DNA of 60,209 nucleotides from Candidatus Dechloromonas phosphorivorans (GCA_016709495.1 JADJMS010000034.1:1-60209), one strand, 5' to 3'; counted from the first letter of the stretch, positions 28,946 through 38,487 are shown. The notes: generated by a model from the sequence alone, not told the origin. Numbers and translations are program-made.

Positions 28946-29649
28946 GATAAATATCCCAGTTTTTGCAGGTCGACCGTACTTAACCAGCGCCATTCACCCG
29001 ATTTTAGATCGGCCGGTAGGCTTAACTCACCGACTGATTCACGATGCAGCGCTTCAACCCGATTGCCAGTCGCAGCAACCATGCGTTTTACCTGATGATA
29101 TTTACCCTGAGTCAGGGTCAGGCGTAGCAAGTGCTCACCGGCAATTTCGCAGGCTGCCGCACAAATCGGCTCAGGTTCGTCATTTAGCAAGACACCCGTT
29201 AGCAGTTGATCGACTTGTGCCTGTTCAATCGAATGTTTGGTGGTTGCCAAATAAACCTTCGGTACTTTGCGCCTGGCAGAGGAAAGCACATGGTTCAACT
29301 GGCCATCATCAGTGATCAACAGCAAACCGGTGGTGTCTTCGTCGAGTCGGCCAATCGGCTGGACATCTCGCTCGCGCAATTGCACCGGAAGCAAGGTCAG
29401 TACGCTGGGATGGTGTAAGGGTTTGCGTGAGCACTCATAACCAGCGGGCTTATTGAGCATCAGGCAGGCGAATTCTGCGTAAGGCCAATCGACACCATCG
29501 ACGGTGAAAATCAGATCGTTCGTATCGATCTCGGCGAAGGGATCTTCACAGATCTGGCCATTGATCGCGACTCTTTCGTGGCGAACCAATCCTCGGCAAG
29601 CCCTGCGTGTGCCGAAACCATGTTTTTGGAGGAGTTTATCTAGTTGCAT
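28942..29649 (-). CDS. rsuA: 16S rRNA pseudouridine(516) synthase
   Basis: A 235-residue enzyme. The N-terminal S4 domain is MQLDKLLQKHGFGTRRACRG. The catalytic motif is PIGRLDEDTTGLLLITDDG (about residues 97-115) with the active-site Asp. The second conserved block is LTLTQGKYHQVKRMVAATGN. These blocks match the RsuA/RluB/E/F group, and length and S4 arrangement fit RsuA. It is followed by oxyR in an overlapping pair. Confidence 0.9.
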   Translation of the reverse strand: MQLDKLLQKHGFGTRRACRGLVRHERVAINGQICEDPFAEIDTNDLIFTVDGVDWPYAEFACLMLNKPAGYECSRKPLHHPSVLTLLPVQLRERDVQPIGRLDEDTTGLLLITDDGQLNHVLSSARRKVPKVYLATTKHSIEQAQVDQLLTGVLLNDEPEPICAAACEIAGEHLLRLTLTQGKYHQVKRMVAATGNRVEALHRESVGELSLPADLKSGEWRWLSTVDLQKLGYLS

Positions 29650-29672
29650 GACGAGAATGCTAACATTCGCCC

Positions 29673-30143
29673 ATGAATTTCGAACATCTTCTCCAGATCA
29701 ACGACCCGGAAAATCCGCTGGTTGCACCGCTAACCCGCCTAGAACTCTGGCAAGGCATGCTGCACCGGGTAGAAAATCCAATCCCTTTTTTGCCCGGACT
29801 TGAAGCCTGCACCATCCTTGAACGAAAAGGGAATGAGCTGTTGCGCGAACTCGATTTCGGACCGGCCGTGATTCAGGACCGCGTCACGCTTAACGAATTG
29901 CATTCAGTAAGTTTCACGATTGTGCCTTCTGAAGCCCACGCTGGCGGTCACCTGAGCATTACCATCGAAGAGCCGGAGCCGAGCTTCCTCTTTTTGCGTT
30001 TCGCTTACGAAACGACATTGGCCAGCAATCCGAACTCAGAAGAGCGCGCCTATATCGAGTACGTCAAATCGGCTTATCACCAGTCGGACGTCGATTGCGT
30101 GCGGATCATCCGCACGCTGGCTGCAGGCGGTTTGCCGCAGTAA
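29673..30143 (+). CDS. SRPBCC/DUF1857 family protein
   Basis: A 156-residue protein starting MNFEHLLQINDPENPLV. Segments LTRLELWQGMLHRVENPIPF, VQDRVTLNELHSVSF-type strands and an acidic ITIEEPEPSFLFLRFAYET stretch fit the DUF1857 (AtaL-like) branch of the START/Bet v1 fold, which forms a hydrophobic ligand cavity. No ligand or reaction can be read from the sequence. It is divergent from rsuA and convergent with the ABC-F gene. Confidence 0.8.
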   Translation: MNFEHLLQINDPENPLVAPLTRLELWQGMLHRVENPIPFLPGLEACTILERKGNELLRELDFGPAVIQDRVTLNELHSVSFTIVPSEAHAGGHLSITIEEPEPSFLFLRFAYETTLASNPNSEERAYIEYVKSAYHQSDVDCVRIIRTLAAGGLPQ

Positions 30144-31766
30144 TTAATTGACACCCTGGCTGGCGAGGTAGTCCTCGTAACCACCAAGGTAATCGACAAT
30201 TTTGCCGTCGGTTTTCACCTCAAAAACACGGGTGGAAAGCGAAGAGACAAACTCTCGGTCATGTGAGACGAAAACCAGCGTGCCAGGGAATTTTTCCAGG
30301 CCACTGTTGAGCGATTCAATCGATTCCATGTCCAGGTGATTGGTTGGCTCGTCCATGATCAGCACGTTTGAGTGCAAGAGCATCAGCTTGCCGAACAGCA
30401 TTCGGCCCTGCTCGCCACCGGAAATTACCTTGACCGCCTTTTTCACGTCATCGCCGGAGAAGAGCAGGCGTCCGAGCGTGCCGCGAATCAAGGTTTCAAC
30501 GTCACCGCCTTCATAACCACCGGCACGCACATATTCGGCGATCCAGTCGGTCAGATTCGTATCGGACTGAAACAGCGCCGAGTGATCCTGCGAGTAATAA
30601 CCCGGCTTGGCCTTTTCGGCCCACTTGATGCTGCCGAACTGCGGTTGAACTTCACCCATCAACAGTTTCAACAAGGTCGTTTTGCCGACACCGTTTTCAC
30701 CAATGATAGCGACTCGTTCGCCCGCGTTGATCGTAAAACTCAGGTTATTGAATATATTGCGTTCCGAGTCTTCGTAAGCGAAAGCGATGTTCTCGACTTC
30801 TACCGCCTGGCGATGCAGTTTGGCCTTCTCGTCGTAATCGAAACGAATCCACGGGTACTGGCGCGACGATGGCTTGACGTCTTCCGGCTTGAGCTTTTCG
30901 ATCAATTTCACGCGGCTGGTCGCCTGCTTGGCCTTCGAGGCATTGGCCGAGAAGCGGCGGACGAAGGTCTGCAAATCGGCAATCTGCTCCTTGGCCTTGG
31001 CGTTGGCTTTCGTCAGACGCTCGCGGGCCTGCTGCGAAGCCTCCATGAAGTCGTCGTAGTTGCCAGCGTAGGTTGTGATCTTGCCGTAATCGAGGTCGGC
31101 CATGTGGGTACAAACCTGGTTCAGGAAATGGCGGTCGTGGGAAATGATGATCATCGTCGAATCGCGATTGTTCAACATGTCTTCGAGCCAGCGGATGGTG
31201 TTGATGTCGAGGTTATTGGTCGGCTCGTCAAGCAACAGAATATCCGGGTTAGCAAACAGCGCCTGGCAAAGCAGGACACGCAGCTTCCAGCCTGGGGCAA
31301 CCTGGCTCATCGGGCCATTGTGCTGTTCGGTTGGAATACCGACGCCAAGCAGCAGTTCGCCGGCACGGGATTCTGCGGTGTAGCCATCGAACTCGGCAAA
31401 ATGATGCTCAAGCTCGGCAGCCTTCATGTAATCGTCTTCTGTCGCCTCAGGATTGGCGTAAATCGCATCGCGCTCCTGCATGCAGGCCCACATCTCTTCG
31501 TGGCCCATCAGCACCACATCAAGGACGCGCATATCTTCAAACGCAAATTGGTCCTGACGCAGGTAAGCCATGCGCTCATGCTTGTCCTTGGAGACGTTGC
31601 CGGCAGAAGGCTCCAGTGCGCCGCACAGAATCTTCATGAAGGTCGATTTACCTGCTCCATTGGCGCCAATCAGGCCATAGCGATAACCTTCGCCAAACTT
31701 GACATTGACGTTCTCGAACAAGGGTTTAACCCCAAATTGCATGGTGACATTTGCAGCGACAAGCAC
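30144..31766 (-). CDS. ybiT: ABC-F family ATPase, YbiT-like
   Basis: A 540-residue protein with two ABC ATPase domains and no membrane segments. Walker A motifs are GANGAGKSTF (about residue 35) and GENGVGKTTLL (about residue 350); Walker B regions read DILLLDEPTNNLD and VLIMDEPTNHLD. Between the domains is the charged ABC-F linker helix (KAKEQIADLQTFVRRFSA). The start is GTG 31766, since MLVAANVTMQFG matches the conserved YbiT N-terminus. ABC-F proteins act on the ribosome as translation factors. The reverse strand carries a long chance reading frame that is not a gene. Confidence 0.93.
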   Translation of the reverse strand: MLVAANVTMQFGVKPLFENVNVKFGEGYRYGLIGANGAGKSTFMKILCGALEPSAGNVSKDKHERMAYLRQDQFAFEDMRVLDVVLMGHEEMWACMQERDAIYANPEATEDDYMKAAELEHHFAEFDGYTAESRAGELLLGVGIPTEQHNGPMSQVAPGWKLRVLLCQALFANPDILLLDEPTNNLDINTIRWLEDMLNNRDSTMIIISHDRHFLNQVCTHMADLDYGKITTYAGNYDDFMEASQQARERLTKANAKAKEQIADLQTFVRRFSANASKAKQATSRVKLIEKLKPEDVKPSSRQYPWIRFDYDEKAKLHRQAVEVENIAFAYEDSERNIFNNLSFTINAGERVAIIGENGVGKTTLLKLLMGEVQPQFGSIKWAEKAKPGYYSQDHSALFQSDTNLTDWIAEYVRAGGYEGGDVETLIRGTLGRLLFSGDDVKKAVKVISGGEQGRMLFGKLMLLHSNVLIMDEPTNHLDMESIESLNSGLEKFPGTLVFVSHDREFVSSLSTRVFEVKTDGKIVDYLGGYEDYLASQGVN

Positions 31767-31875
31767 GGTAATTCCAATCTTTTGAATAGCGCAAAAACGA
31801 GGGGATAGATTTTACCTGTGCAGCGCAGTGTAAGATGATCGATAACAATAAATAAGCAAAGATACGAGATACAGC

Positions 31876-33162
31876 ATGGTTCCACACCTGACTACCGCCC
31901 TCAGCGGCCCGATCCTTGAATTGGAAAAACGTTTCCTCGACAGCAGTACTCAAATCGAGCACTGGTTGCGTGGCCAATGGCAGGAGCACACTCCTCCATT
32001 TTATTCATCCTGCGATTTGCGCAACTCCGGCTTCAAGCTGGCACCGGTCGATACCAACCTCTTCCCCGGTGGCTTCAACAACCTGAATTCGGCCTTCCTG
32101 CCCCTTTGCGTTCAAGCCGCAATGGTCGCCATCGAGAAGATTTGCCCGGATGCGCGCAATCTTCTATTGATTCCGGAAAACCACACGCGCAATCAGTTTT
32201 ACCTGCAAAACGTTGCCCAGTTGGTTGCCATCCTGCGCCAGACCGGTCTCAATATCAGGTTAGGCTCGATGCTCCCGGAAATCACCGAGCCGACATCGAT
32301 TGAACTGCCCAATGGCCAAAGCCTTCTACTCGAACCGCTGGTTCGCACACAATATCGTCTAGGGCTTGATGGCTTCGACCCCTGCGCCATTTTGCTCAAT
32401 AACGACCTCTCGGCCGGTATCCCGGAGATTCTCACCGGGCTCAACGAACAGTTCGTTCTTCCTCCCTTGCACGCGGGTTGGGCCGTGCGCCGCAAATCCA
32501 ACCACTTCGCTGCCTACGATCAGGTTGCCAATGACTTTGCCAAGGAAATCGGCATCGATCCATGGCGCATCAATCCCGCCTTTTCGGTCTGCCGCAGCAT
32601 CAATTTCCACGAACGTCAGGGTGAAGAGTGCCTGGCATCCAACGTTGCCGCCGTGCTCGACATCGTCAAGGAAAAATACAAGGAATATGGCATTAGCGAG
32701 ACGCCTTACGTTGTCGTCAAAGCCGATGCCGGTACCTACGGCATGGGAGTAATGACCGTGCGTGATGCGGACGAGGTGATTGCCTTAAATCGCAAGCAAC
32801 GCAACAAGATGAGTGTCGGCAAGGAAGGACTTGAAGTCAGTGAGGTGCTGATCCAGGAAGGTGTGCATACCTTCGAGACACTGAACGATGCGGTCGCCGA
32901 ACCGGTCATTTACATGATCGACCGCTATGTGGTTGGCGGCTTCTATCGGGTACACACAGGACGTGGCAAGGATGAAAATCTCAACGCACCGGGGATGCAC
33001 TTCGAGCCGCTGGCCTTCGATACCGGCTGCAACCTGCCGGATTACCGCTGCAATAATCCGGATTCGCCGCCCAACCGTTTCTACGCCTATGGCGTGGTTG
33101 GCCGTCTCGCCTGTCTGGCCGCCGCCGTTGAACTCGAACGCACGGCACCGGAAAACGTTTGA
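31876..33162 (+). CDS. gshA: Glutamate-cysteine ligase, proteobacterial GshA type
   Basis: A 428-residue enzyme making gamma-glutamylcysteine, the first step of glutathione synthesis. It belongs to the short GshA type found in many beta- and gammaproteobacteria, not the E. coli type. Visible segments include APVDTNLFPGGFNNLN (about residue 57), PENHTRNQFYLQNV and VVVKADAGTYGMGVM (about residue 282), the last resembling an ATP-grasp phosphate loop. It is followed directly by gshB, giving a glutathione operon that continues into apbE. Confidence 0.93.
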   Translation: MVPHLTTALSGPILELEKRFLDSSTQIEHWLRGQWQEHTPPFYSSCDLRNSGFKLAPVDTNLFPGGFNNLNSAFLPLCVQAAMVAIEKICPDARNLLLIPENHTRNQFYLQNVAQLVAILRQTGLNIRLGSMLPEITEPTSIELPNGQSLLLEPLVRTQYRLGLDGFDPCAILLNNDLSAGIPEILTGLNEQFVLPPLHAGWAVRRKSNHFAAYDQVANDFAKEIGIDPWRINPAFSVCRSINFHERQGEECLASNVAAVLDIVKEKYKEYGISETPYVVVKADAGTYGMGVMTVRDADEVIALNRKQRNKMSVGKEGLEVSEVLIQEGVHTFETLNDAVAEPVIYMIDRYVVGGFYRVHTGRGKDENLNAPGMHFEPLAFDTGCNLPDYRCNNPDSPPNRFYAYGVVGRLACLAAAVELERTAPENV

Positions 33163-33173
33163 TCGCCGGACCC

Positions 33174-34194
33174 GTGACACAACAACTTCATTTTGAAAAG
33201 CACCTCTTGGGCGGCAGCAGCCAGTCGCTCAAAATAGCTTTCATCCTTGACCCGCTTGCCAGCCTGAAAGCCTGGAAGGACACCTCGGTAGCCATGATGC
33301 GGGCGGCCGAGAAACACGGCCACGATGTCTATGCCATTGATTGCGCCAGTCTTTGCTGGCGGCGCCCGGAGGCAGGTCATCAGGGAGGAGTGTTTGGTGA
33401 AGCGGTTCATCTTCACCTGCGCCCGGATGACCACGACTGGTACCGTGAAACCGCCCGCGAAACCTTGCCGCTAAAAGCTTTTTCAGCCGTCATCATGCGC
33501 AAGGATCCACCCTTCGATTTTGAATACATGACGGCCACCTGGTTGCTTGAACGAGCCGAAGCCAACGGGGTCCGGGTCTTTAATCGCCCCCGCGCCCTGC
33601 GCGATCATTCCGAAAAACTGGCAATCACCGAATTTGACGAGTTCACGCCACCGACGCTGGTCGCCCGCAACATGCAACAACTCCAGCATTTCATTGATGA
33701 GCAGCGCGACATTATTCTCAAGCCGCTGGATGGTATGGGCGGTAGTCAAATCTTCCGCATTCATCGCAACGACCCCAATCGCAATGTGATTCTCGAAACG
33801 CTGACCAACGAAGGCCTGCGCACGGTGATGGCGCAGCGCTACCTGCCGGAAATCAGCGAGGGTGACAAACGCATTCTGTTGATTGCCGGTAAACCCGTGC
33901 CCCTATTGTCTGGCGCGCATCCCCAAAGCCGGTGAAACACGCGGCAATCTGGCGGTAGGCGGCACCGGTGTGGCGCAGGATCTATCGCCCCGCGACCGTG
34001 AAATTGCCGAAAAGCTCGGGCCGATCCTGTTCAAGCGCGGCCTGATGCTGGTTGGTCTGGATGTCATCGGCAGTCACCTCACCGAAATCAACGTCACCAG
34101 CCCGACCTGCATGGTCGAAATCCGTCAGCAGACAGGATTTGATGCGGCGGGTGCTTTCATCACGGCCATCGAACACGCATGCGGTATTTACTGA
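33174..34194 (+). CDS. gshB: Glutathione synthetase (one frameshift)
   Basis: ATP-grasp enzyme that adds glycine to gamma-glutamylcysteine. Family landmarks are LKIAFILDPLASLKAWKDTS, VIMRKDPPFDFEYM, IILKPLDGMGGSQIFRI and, after the shift, RIPKAGETRGNLAVGGTG and EINVTSPT. The frame breaks at a C4 run, 33900-33903; removing one C restores PVPYCLARIPKAG. The start is uncertain: TTG 33159 (overlapping the gshA stop) and GTG 33174 both leave about 15-20 residues before the conserved LKIAFILDP. The end overlaps apbE by 16 bases. Confidence 0.93.
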
Positions 34195-35210
34195 GCTTTT
34201 GCTTCTGCCTGTTCTGCCTGACTGGATGTGGACGAGTTTCGGTACAGGAACAACAGGCCTATGTTTTCGGCACCCGTGTTGAAGTACTGGTCGTCGGTGA
34301 TGATCCGGCACTAGGCCGCCAAGCCATCGCCAGCGTATTACGTGAATTTGACCGTCTGCACCGGGCCTATCACGCCTGGCAGGAATCCGAACTGACTGCA
34401 TTGAATTTGGCCATTTTTGAGGGTCGACCGCAACAAGTTAGCGAAGAACTGGCCAATTTGATTCGCGAGAGTCAGGAACTCGCCAAACAAGGGCAGTATT
34501 TGTTCGATCCGGGCATTGGCCAATTGGTCAAACTCTGGGGCTTCCATTCCGACGAATTCAAGGCCGTTTTACCGCCGGAAGTTGAACTAAAGCGCCTGAT
34601 CGCCGCCCATCCTTCGATCAAAGACCTGAGCCTGAACGGCAACAGTGTTACCAACCGCAACCCGGCGGTTGCCCTCGACTTCGGCGGCTACCTGAAAGGA
34701 GTGGCGCTCGACCGGGCTGCCAACATTCTGCGCCAGCAAGGCATACATAAGGCCCTGATCAATATTGGCGGCAACGTAATGGCTCTGGGCAGCAAGGAAG
34801 GCCGTCCCTGGCGGGTTGGTATTCAGCACCCCCGGCAAAGCGGCCCGCTGGCCACTGTGGAGCTGGCTGATGGCGAGGCAATTGGCACATCGGGCGATTA
34901 CCAGCGTTTCTTCGAGCTGGACGGCAAACGTTATCCACATTTGTTGGACCCACGCACCGGTTATCCGGCAAGCCACACCCAAGCCGTCACCATCCTGATC
35001 CCGGCTGGCCCCAAGGCCGGCACGCTCTCTGATGCGGCATCCAAACCGGTATTCATTGCCGGACCCGAGCATTGGCAAGAACTAGCCCATCTGCTGGGGC
35101 TGGAACAAGTAATTCGCATCGCGGCTGATGGTCAAATCTTCGTGACCGAAAAACTTGCACAACGCTTGAAATACACCGGTGCCAAACCTGAGTTGACCAT
35201 TGTTCCATGA
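34179..35210 (+). CDS. apbE: FAD:protein FMN transferase, lipoprotein
   Basis: A 343-residue protein with a lipoprotein signal (MRYLLSFCFCLFCLTGC; lipobox LTGC, Cys17). ApbE features include YVFGTRVEV near the start, ALDFGGYLKGVALDRAA (about residue 168), LINIGGNVMALG and the FAD/Mg site GEAIGTSGDYQRF followed by YPHLLDPRTGYPA. It attaches FMN to Thr residues in exported redox proteins such as NqrC, RnfG or NosR-type proteins. None of those targets is encoded in the window. It overlaps gshB at its start and the next small gene at its end by four bases. Confidence 0.94.
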   Translation: MRYLLSFCFCLFCLTGCGRVSVQEQQAYVFGTRVEVLVVGDDPALGRQAIASVLREFDRLHRAYHAWQESELTALNLAIFEGRPQQVSEELANLIRESQELAKQGQYLFDPGIGQLVKLWGFHSDEFKAVLPPEVELKRLIAAHPSIKDLSLNGNSVTNRNPAVALDFGGYLKGVALDRAANILRQQGIHKALINIGGNVMALGSKEGRPWRVGIQHPRQSGPLATVELADGEAIGTSGDYQRFFELDGKRYPHLLDPRTGYPASHTQAVTILIPAGPKAGTLSDAASKPVFIAGPEHWQELAHLLGLEQVIRIAADGQIFVTEKLAQRLKYTGAKPELTIVP

Positions 35211-35401
35211 GTAATTTCGAGAACGAACAGGAAAATGCTGTCAAACGCATTGTTGGCATCGTCACCCTGCGCCGTCTGCATCGACTAGCCAATGAAGAAA
35301 ACGCCCAGCAACGCAAGGATGCGCTGTGGGCGTTTCGTATTGGTATCACTTTTGTAGCTGTGCTGGCGCTAATTCTGCTCGTCAGCCTGCTACGTCATTG
35401 A
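35207..35401 (+). CDS. Small single-span membrane protein
   Basis: A 64-residue protein whose ATG overlaps the apbE stop (ATGA). Residues 1-40 are polar and rich in Arg, Asn and Glu; residues 44-62 form one hydrophobic segment (FRIGITFVAVLALILLVSLL). The coupling to apbE suggests joint expression. It is not a recognised family. Confidence 0.7.
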   Translation: MSNFENEQENAVKRIVGIVTLRRLHRLANEENAQQRKDALWAFRIGITFVAVLALILLVSLLRH

Positions 35402-35460
35402 TCAAAACTCGTCTTTGACGATAGGGGGCGCTTTCCGATTCCGCGTGTAGTGCATACAGA

Positions 35461-35913
35461 TTACTCAGGCTGACGCGAATCGATGCAAATGCTTACCGGC
35501 CCATCATTGACCAAACTTACCGACATATCAGCACCAAACAACCCAGTTGCCACTGGTTTACCTGATTCAAGCCTCAGCTTTTCCACAAACTGCTCAAAAA
35601 GTGGCTGCGATACATCGCCCTTGGCCGCCCGGCTCCAGGAAGGTCGATTCCCTTTCTTGATCGATGCATAAAGGGTGAATTGGGAAACCGCCAGAATTTC
35701 GCCAGCAATTTCGCTGACGGAATGGTTCATTACTCCATCCTTATCGCTGAAAATACGCATTCGAGCTATTTTTCCAGCCATCCACACCAAATCGCTTTCG
35801 GTGTCCGCTTCCTCAAATCCAGCCAAAATCAAAAGGCCACGGCCAATTTTTCCGACAATTTGGCCGTCGACCGTAACCGATGCTTCGCTTACACGTTGAA
35901 TGATTGTGCGCAT
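35461..35913 (-). CDS. dtd: D-aminoacyl-tRNA deacylase
   Basis: A 150-residue protein starting MRTIIQRVSEASVTVDGQIVG. The two catalytic-site motifs of the family are present: LAVSQFTLYASIKKGNRPS (about residues 76-94) and LVNDGPVSICIDS (about 134-146) with the Gly-cisPro-type NDGPV. It hydrolyses D-amino acids from mischarged tRNA. It lies downstream of gyrB, separated from it by a strong terminator, so it likely has its own promoter. Confidence 0.96.
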   Translation of the reverse strand: MRTIIQRVSEASVTVDGQIVGKIGRGLLILAGFEEADTESDLVWMAGKIARMRIFSDKDGVMNHSVSEIAGEILAVSQFTLYASIKKGNRPSWSRAAKGDVSQPLFEQFVEKLRLESGKPVATGLFGADMSVSLVNDGPVSICIDSRQPE

Positions 35914-35924
35914 GATTTGAAAAC

Positions 35925-35951
35925 AACAAGGGCTCCATTGGAGCCCTTGTT
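35925..35951 (-). terminator. Rho-independent terminator after gyrB
   Basis: A perfect 12-bp stem (AACAAGGGCTCC / GGAGCCCTTGTT) with a three-base loop, A-rich on one side and T-rich on the other. It lies 20 bases beyond the gyrB stop and would also slow plus-strand transcripts. Confidence 0.85.
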
Positions 35952-35970
35952 TTAGATAAAAAACAGATGG

Positions 35971-38448
35971 TTAGATATCAATACGCGCGTTCAGGGCATT
36001 ATTTTCAATAAAAGCCCTTCTTGGCTCGACCAATTCGCCCATCAGGGTTGTGAAGATTTCATCAGCAGCAATGGCATCGTCAATCTGCACGCGCAGCAAA
36101 CGACGAACTTTTGGATCCATCGTGGTTTCCCACAACTGCTCGGGGTTCATCTCGCCCAGACCTTTGTAGCGCTGTTTGCTGATGCCGCGTTCGACATCTG
36201 CAAGCAACCAGGTCATCGCGTCGCCAAAGTTGGTGACCATTTGCTTCTTCTCGCCACGCGCCATGAACGCGCCGGGGCCAAACAAGCCAGCCAAGGTTTC
36301 TGCAGTGCGGCGTAGCTGCATGAAGTCGCCAGAGAGCAGCAGATCTTCGTCAATCAGGCCAACCTTGAGGTTGCCGTGATGCATGCGTTCAACGCGCAAG
36401 GTCCAGCGTTCCTGAATATCGTCGTATTTTGGAACAATACGCACACCGATGCGGACATGTTGTGCTACCAGATCAGCACTGGCTTTCGTTGTTTCTTCAC
36501 TGGTCAGATCAAGTTTCAGGTTGTGCTGAACCAAGGCCTGGAGAATTTCCGGATTAACCAAATGCGAGATACGTTCGATGACAGCTACGGTCAACAACCA
36601 GGAACGGGCCAATTCTTCCAATGCCGGACCCACCAAAGGCTCGGCACCGGCACGCGGTGTCAAGGCAGCTTCATCAAGTGCCAAGCGCAGCAGGTACTGG
36701 TGGTACTCCTGATCATCCTTCAGGTAACGCTCGGTTTTGCCATGCTTGACCTTGTAGAGCGGTGGCTGGGCGATATAGATGTGGCCGCGCTCAACCAGTT
36801 CCGGCATCTGACGATAAAGCAGCGTCAGGAGCAGGGTACGGATGTGCGCGCCGTCCACGTCCGCATCAGTCATGATGATGATGCGGTGATAGCGTAGCTT
36901 TTCAATTTTGAATTCGTCCTTGCCAATACCGGTGCCGAGCGCCGTAATCAGGGTGACGATTTGTTCGCTGGAGATCAGCTTGTCGAATCGGGCTTTTTCT
37001 ACGTTCAGAACCTTGCCGCGCAAGGGCAGAATGGCCTGGAATTTGCGATCACGGCCTTGCTTGGCGGAGCCGCCAGCGGAGTCGCCCTCGACGATGTAAA
37101 CCTCGCAAAGTGCTGGATCCTTTTCCTGACAGTCAGCCAGTTTGCCGGGCAGACCAATACCGTCGAGCACACCCTTGCGCCGCGTCAATTCACGGGCACG
37201 ACGGGCGGCTTCACGGGCGCGTGAAGCCTCGACGATCTTTCCGGTAATCATCTTGGCATCAGCCGGACGCTCAAGCAGGAAATCGGCGAGCTTCTGTGCA
37301 ACAACCTCTTCAACTGCCGGACGAGCTTCTGACGAAACCAGTTTCATCTTGGTCTGTGATGCAAACTTGGGATCAGGCATCTTGACGGAAAGCACGCAGG
37401 CCAAGCCTTCACGCATGTCGTCACCAGCAATTTCCACCTTGGCCTTCTTGGCAATTTCGTGTTCATCTATGTACTTGTTGATGACTCGTGTCATTGCCGC
37501 ACGTAAGCCAGTCAGATGGGTACCGCCATCCGATTGCGGAATGTTGTTGGTAAAGCAAAGTACCTGTTCCTGATAGGAATCATTCCATTGCATTGCCACT
37601 TCAACACCAATGGTGACACCCGTATCACCTACCTTGGCTTCACCAGCTGAGGTGAAAATCGTCGGATGCAGGACGGTCTTGCTGCGGTTGATGTACTCAA
37701 CGAAACTTCTGACGCCGCCGGAAAAAGCAAAATCTTCTTCCTTCCCGGTACGTTGGTCGATCAGGCGAATGCTGACGCCGTTGTTGAGGAAAGACAGTTC
37801 ACGCAGGCGCTTGGCGAGAATTTCGTAGTGAAATTCAATGTGCTCAAAAATTTCCTCGTCCGCCAGAAAATGAACTTCTGTACCGCGCTTTTCAGTTTCA
37901 CCAACCACTTTAAGTGGTGACACTTCAACGCCATCACGCATTTCAATAACACGCTCAACCGCATGGCCACGACAGAATTCCATCGTGTGTTTTTTGCCAT
38001 CGCGACGAATAGTCAGACGCAGCCACTTGGACAATGCATTAACGCAAGAAACACCTACGCCGTGTAGACCACCGGAAACCTTGTAGGAGTTCTGGTTGAA
38101 TTTGCCACCCGCGTGCAGTTCAGTCAGCGCTATTTCGGCCGCCGAACGCTTCGGTTCATGCTTATCGTCCATTTTCACGCCAACGGGAATACCGCGCCCG
38201 TTGTCGGTCACACTGATTGAATTGTCGATATGGATGGTGACAACAATATCGTCACAATGGCCAGCCAGTGCCTCGTCGATAGAGTTATCGACGACCTCGA
38301 ACACCAGATGGTGCAAACCGGTACCATCGGAGGTATCACCGATGTACATACCGGGACGCTTGCGCACGGCCTCCAGACCTTCAAGAATCTGAATACTGGA
38401 TTCACCGTAACCCGGTGAGGTGTCCTGCGGGCTGTTTTCTTCAATCAT
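35971..38448 (-). CDS. gyrB: DNA gyrase subunit B
   Basis: An 825-residue protein, intact. The ATPase domain has EVVDNSIDEALAGH and DNGRGIPVG, and GGLHGVGVSCVNAL for the ATP lid. The TOPRIM domain has EGDSAGGSAKQGRDR followed by DADVDGAHIRTLLL. The C-terminus has GLGEMNPEQLWETTMDP and ends in DI. With GyrA it introduces negative supercoils. It follows dnaN in the dnaA-dnaN-gyrB order typical of the origin region. Confidence 0.98.
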   Translation of the reverse strand: MIEENSPQDTSPGYGESSIQILEGLEAVRKRPGMYIGDTSDGTGLHHLVFEVVDNSIDEALAGHCDDIVVTIHIDNSISVTDNGRGIPVGVKMDDKHEPKRSAAEIALTELHAGGKFNQNSYKVSGGLHGVGVSCVNALSKWLRLTIRRDGKKHTMEFCRGHAVERVIEMRDGVEVSPLKVVGETEKRGTEVHFLADEEIFEHIEFHYEILAKRLRELSFLNNGVSIRLIDQRTGKEEDFAFSGGVRSFVEYINRSKTVLHPTIFTSAGEAKVGDTGVTIGVEVAMQWNDSYQEQVLCFTNNIPQSDGGTHLTGLRAAMTRVINKYIDEHEIAKKAKVEIAGDDMREGLACVLSVKMPDPKFASQTKMKLVSSEARPAVEEVVAQKLADFLLERPADAKMITGKIVEASRAREAARRARELTRRKGVLDGIGLPGKLADCQEKDPALCEVYIVEGDSAGGSAKQGRDRKFQAILPLRGKVLNVEKARFDKLISSEQIVTLITALGTGIGKDEFKIEKLRYHRIIIMTDADVDGAHIRTLLLTLLYRQMPELVERGHIYIAQPPLYKVKHGKTERYLKDDQEYHQYLLRLALDEAALTPRAGAEPLVGPALEELARSWLLTVAVIERISHLVNPEILQALVQHNLKLDLTSEETTKASADLVAQHVRIGVRIVPKYDDIQERWTLRVERMHHGNLKVGLIDEDLLLSGDFMQLRRTAETLAGLFGPGAFMARGEKKQMVTNFGDAMTWLLADVERGISKQRYKGLGEMNPEQLWETTMDPKVRRLLRVQIDDAIAADEIFTTLMGELVEPRRAFIENNALNARIDI

Positions 38449-38455
38449 TGCATGT

Positions 38456-38469
38456 GTTCCACGTGAAAC
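38456..38469. promoter_or_regulatory. parS-type site between dnaN and gyrB
   Basis: The sequence GTTCCACGTGAAAC lies in the 39-base gap between dnaN and gyrB, the only one of the four sites directly among the origin-linked replication genes. With flanking bases it reads TGTTCCACGTGAAACT, two mismatches from the 16-base parS consensus. Confidence 0.7.
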
Positions 38470-38487
38470 TTGTCATTAAATCAGGGT

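Noticed and set aside
30372..31808. A long open frame (478 codons) on the plus strand opposite the ABC-F gene
   Set aside because: It has no recognisable domain and mirrors the ybiT frame, whose product is fully conserved. It is a shadow frame caused by codon bias.
34931..34939. An exact DnaA box TTATCCACA inside apbE
   Set aside because: It is a single copy inside the conserved RYPHLLDPRTGY coding segment and has no neighbours, so chance and codon constraint explain it.
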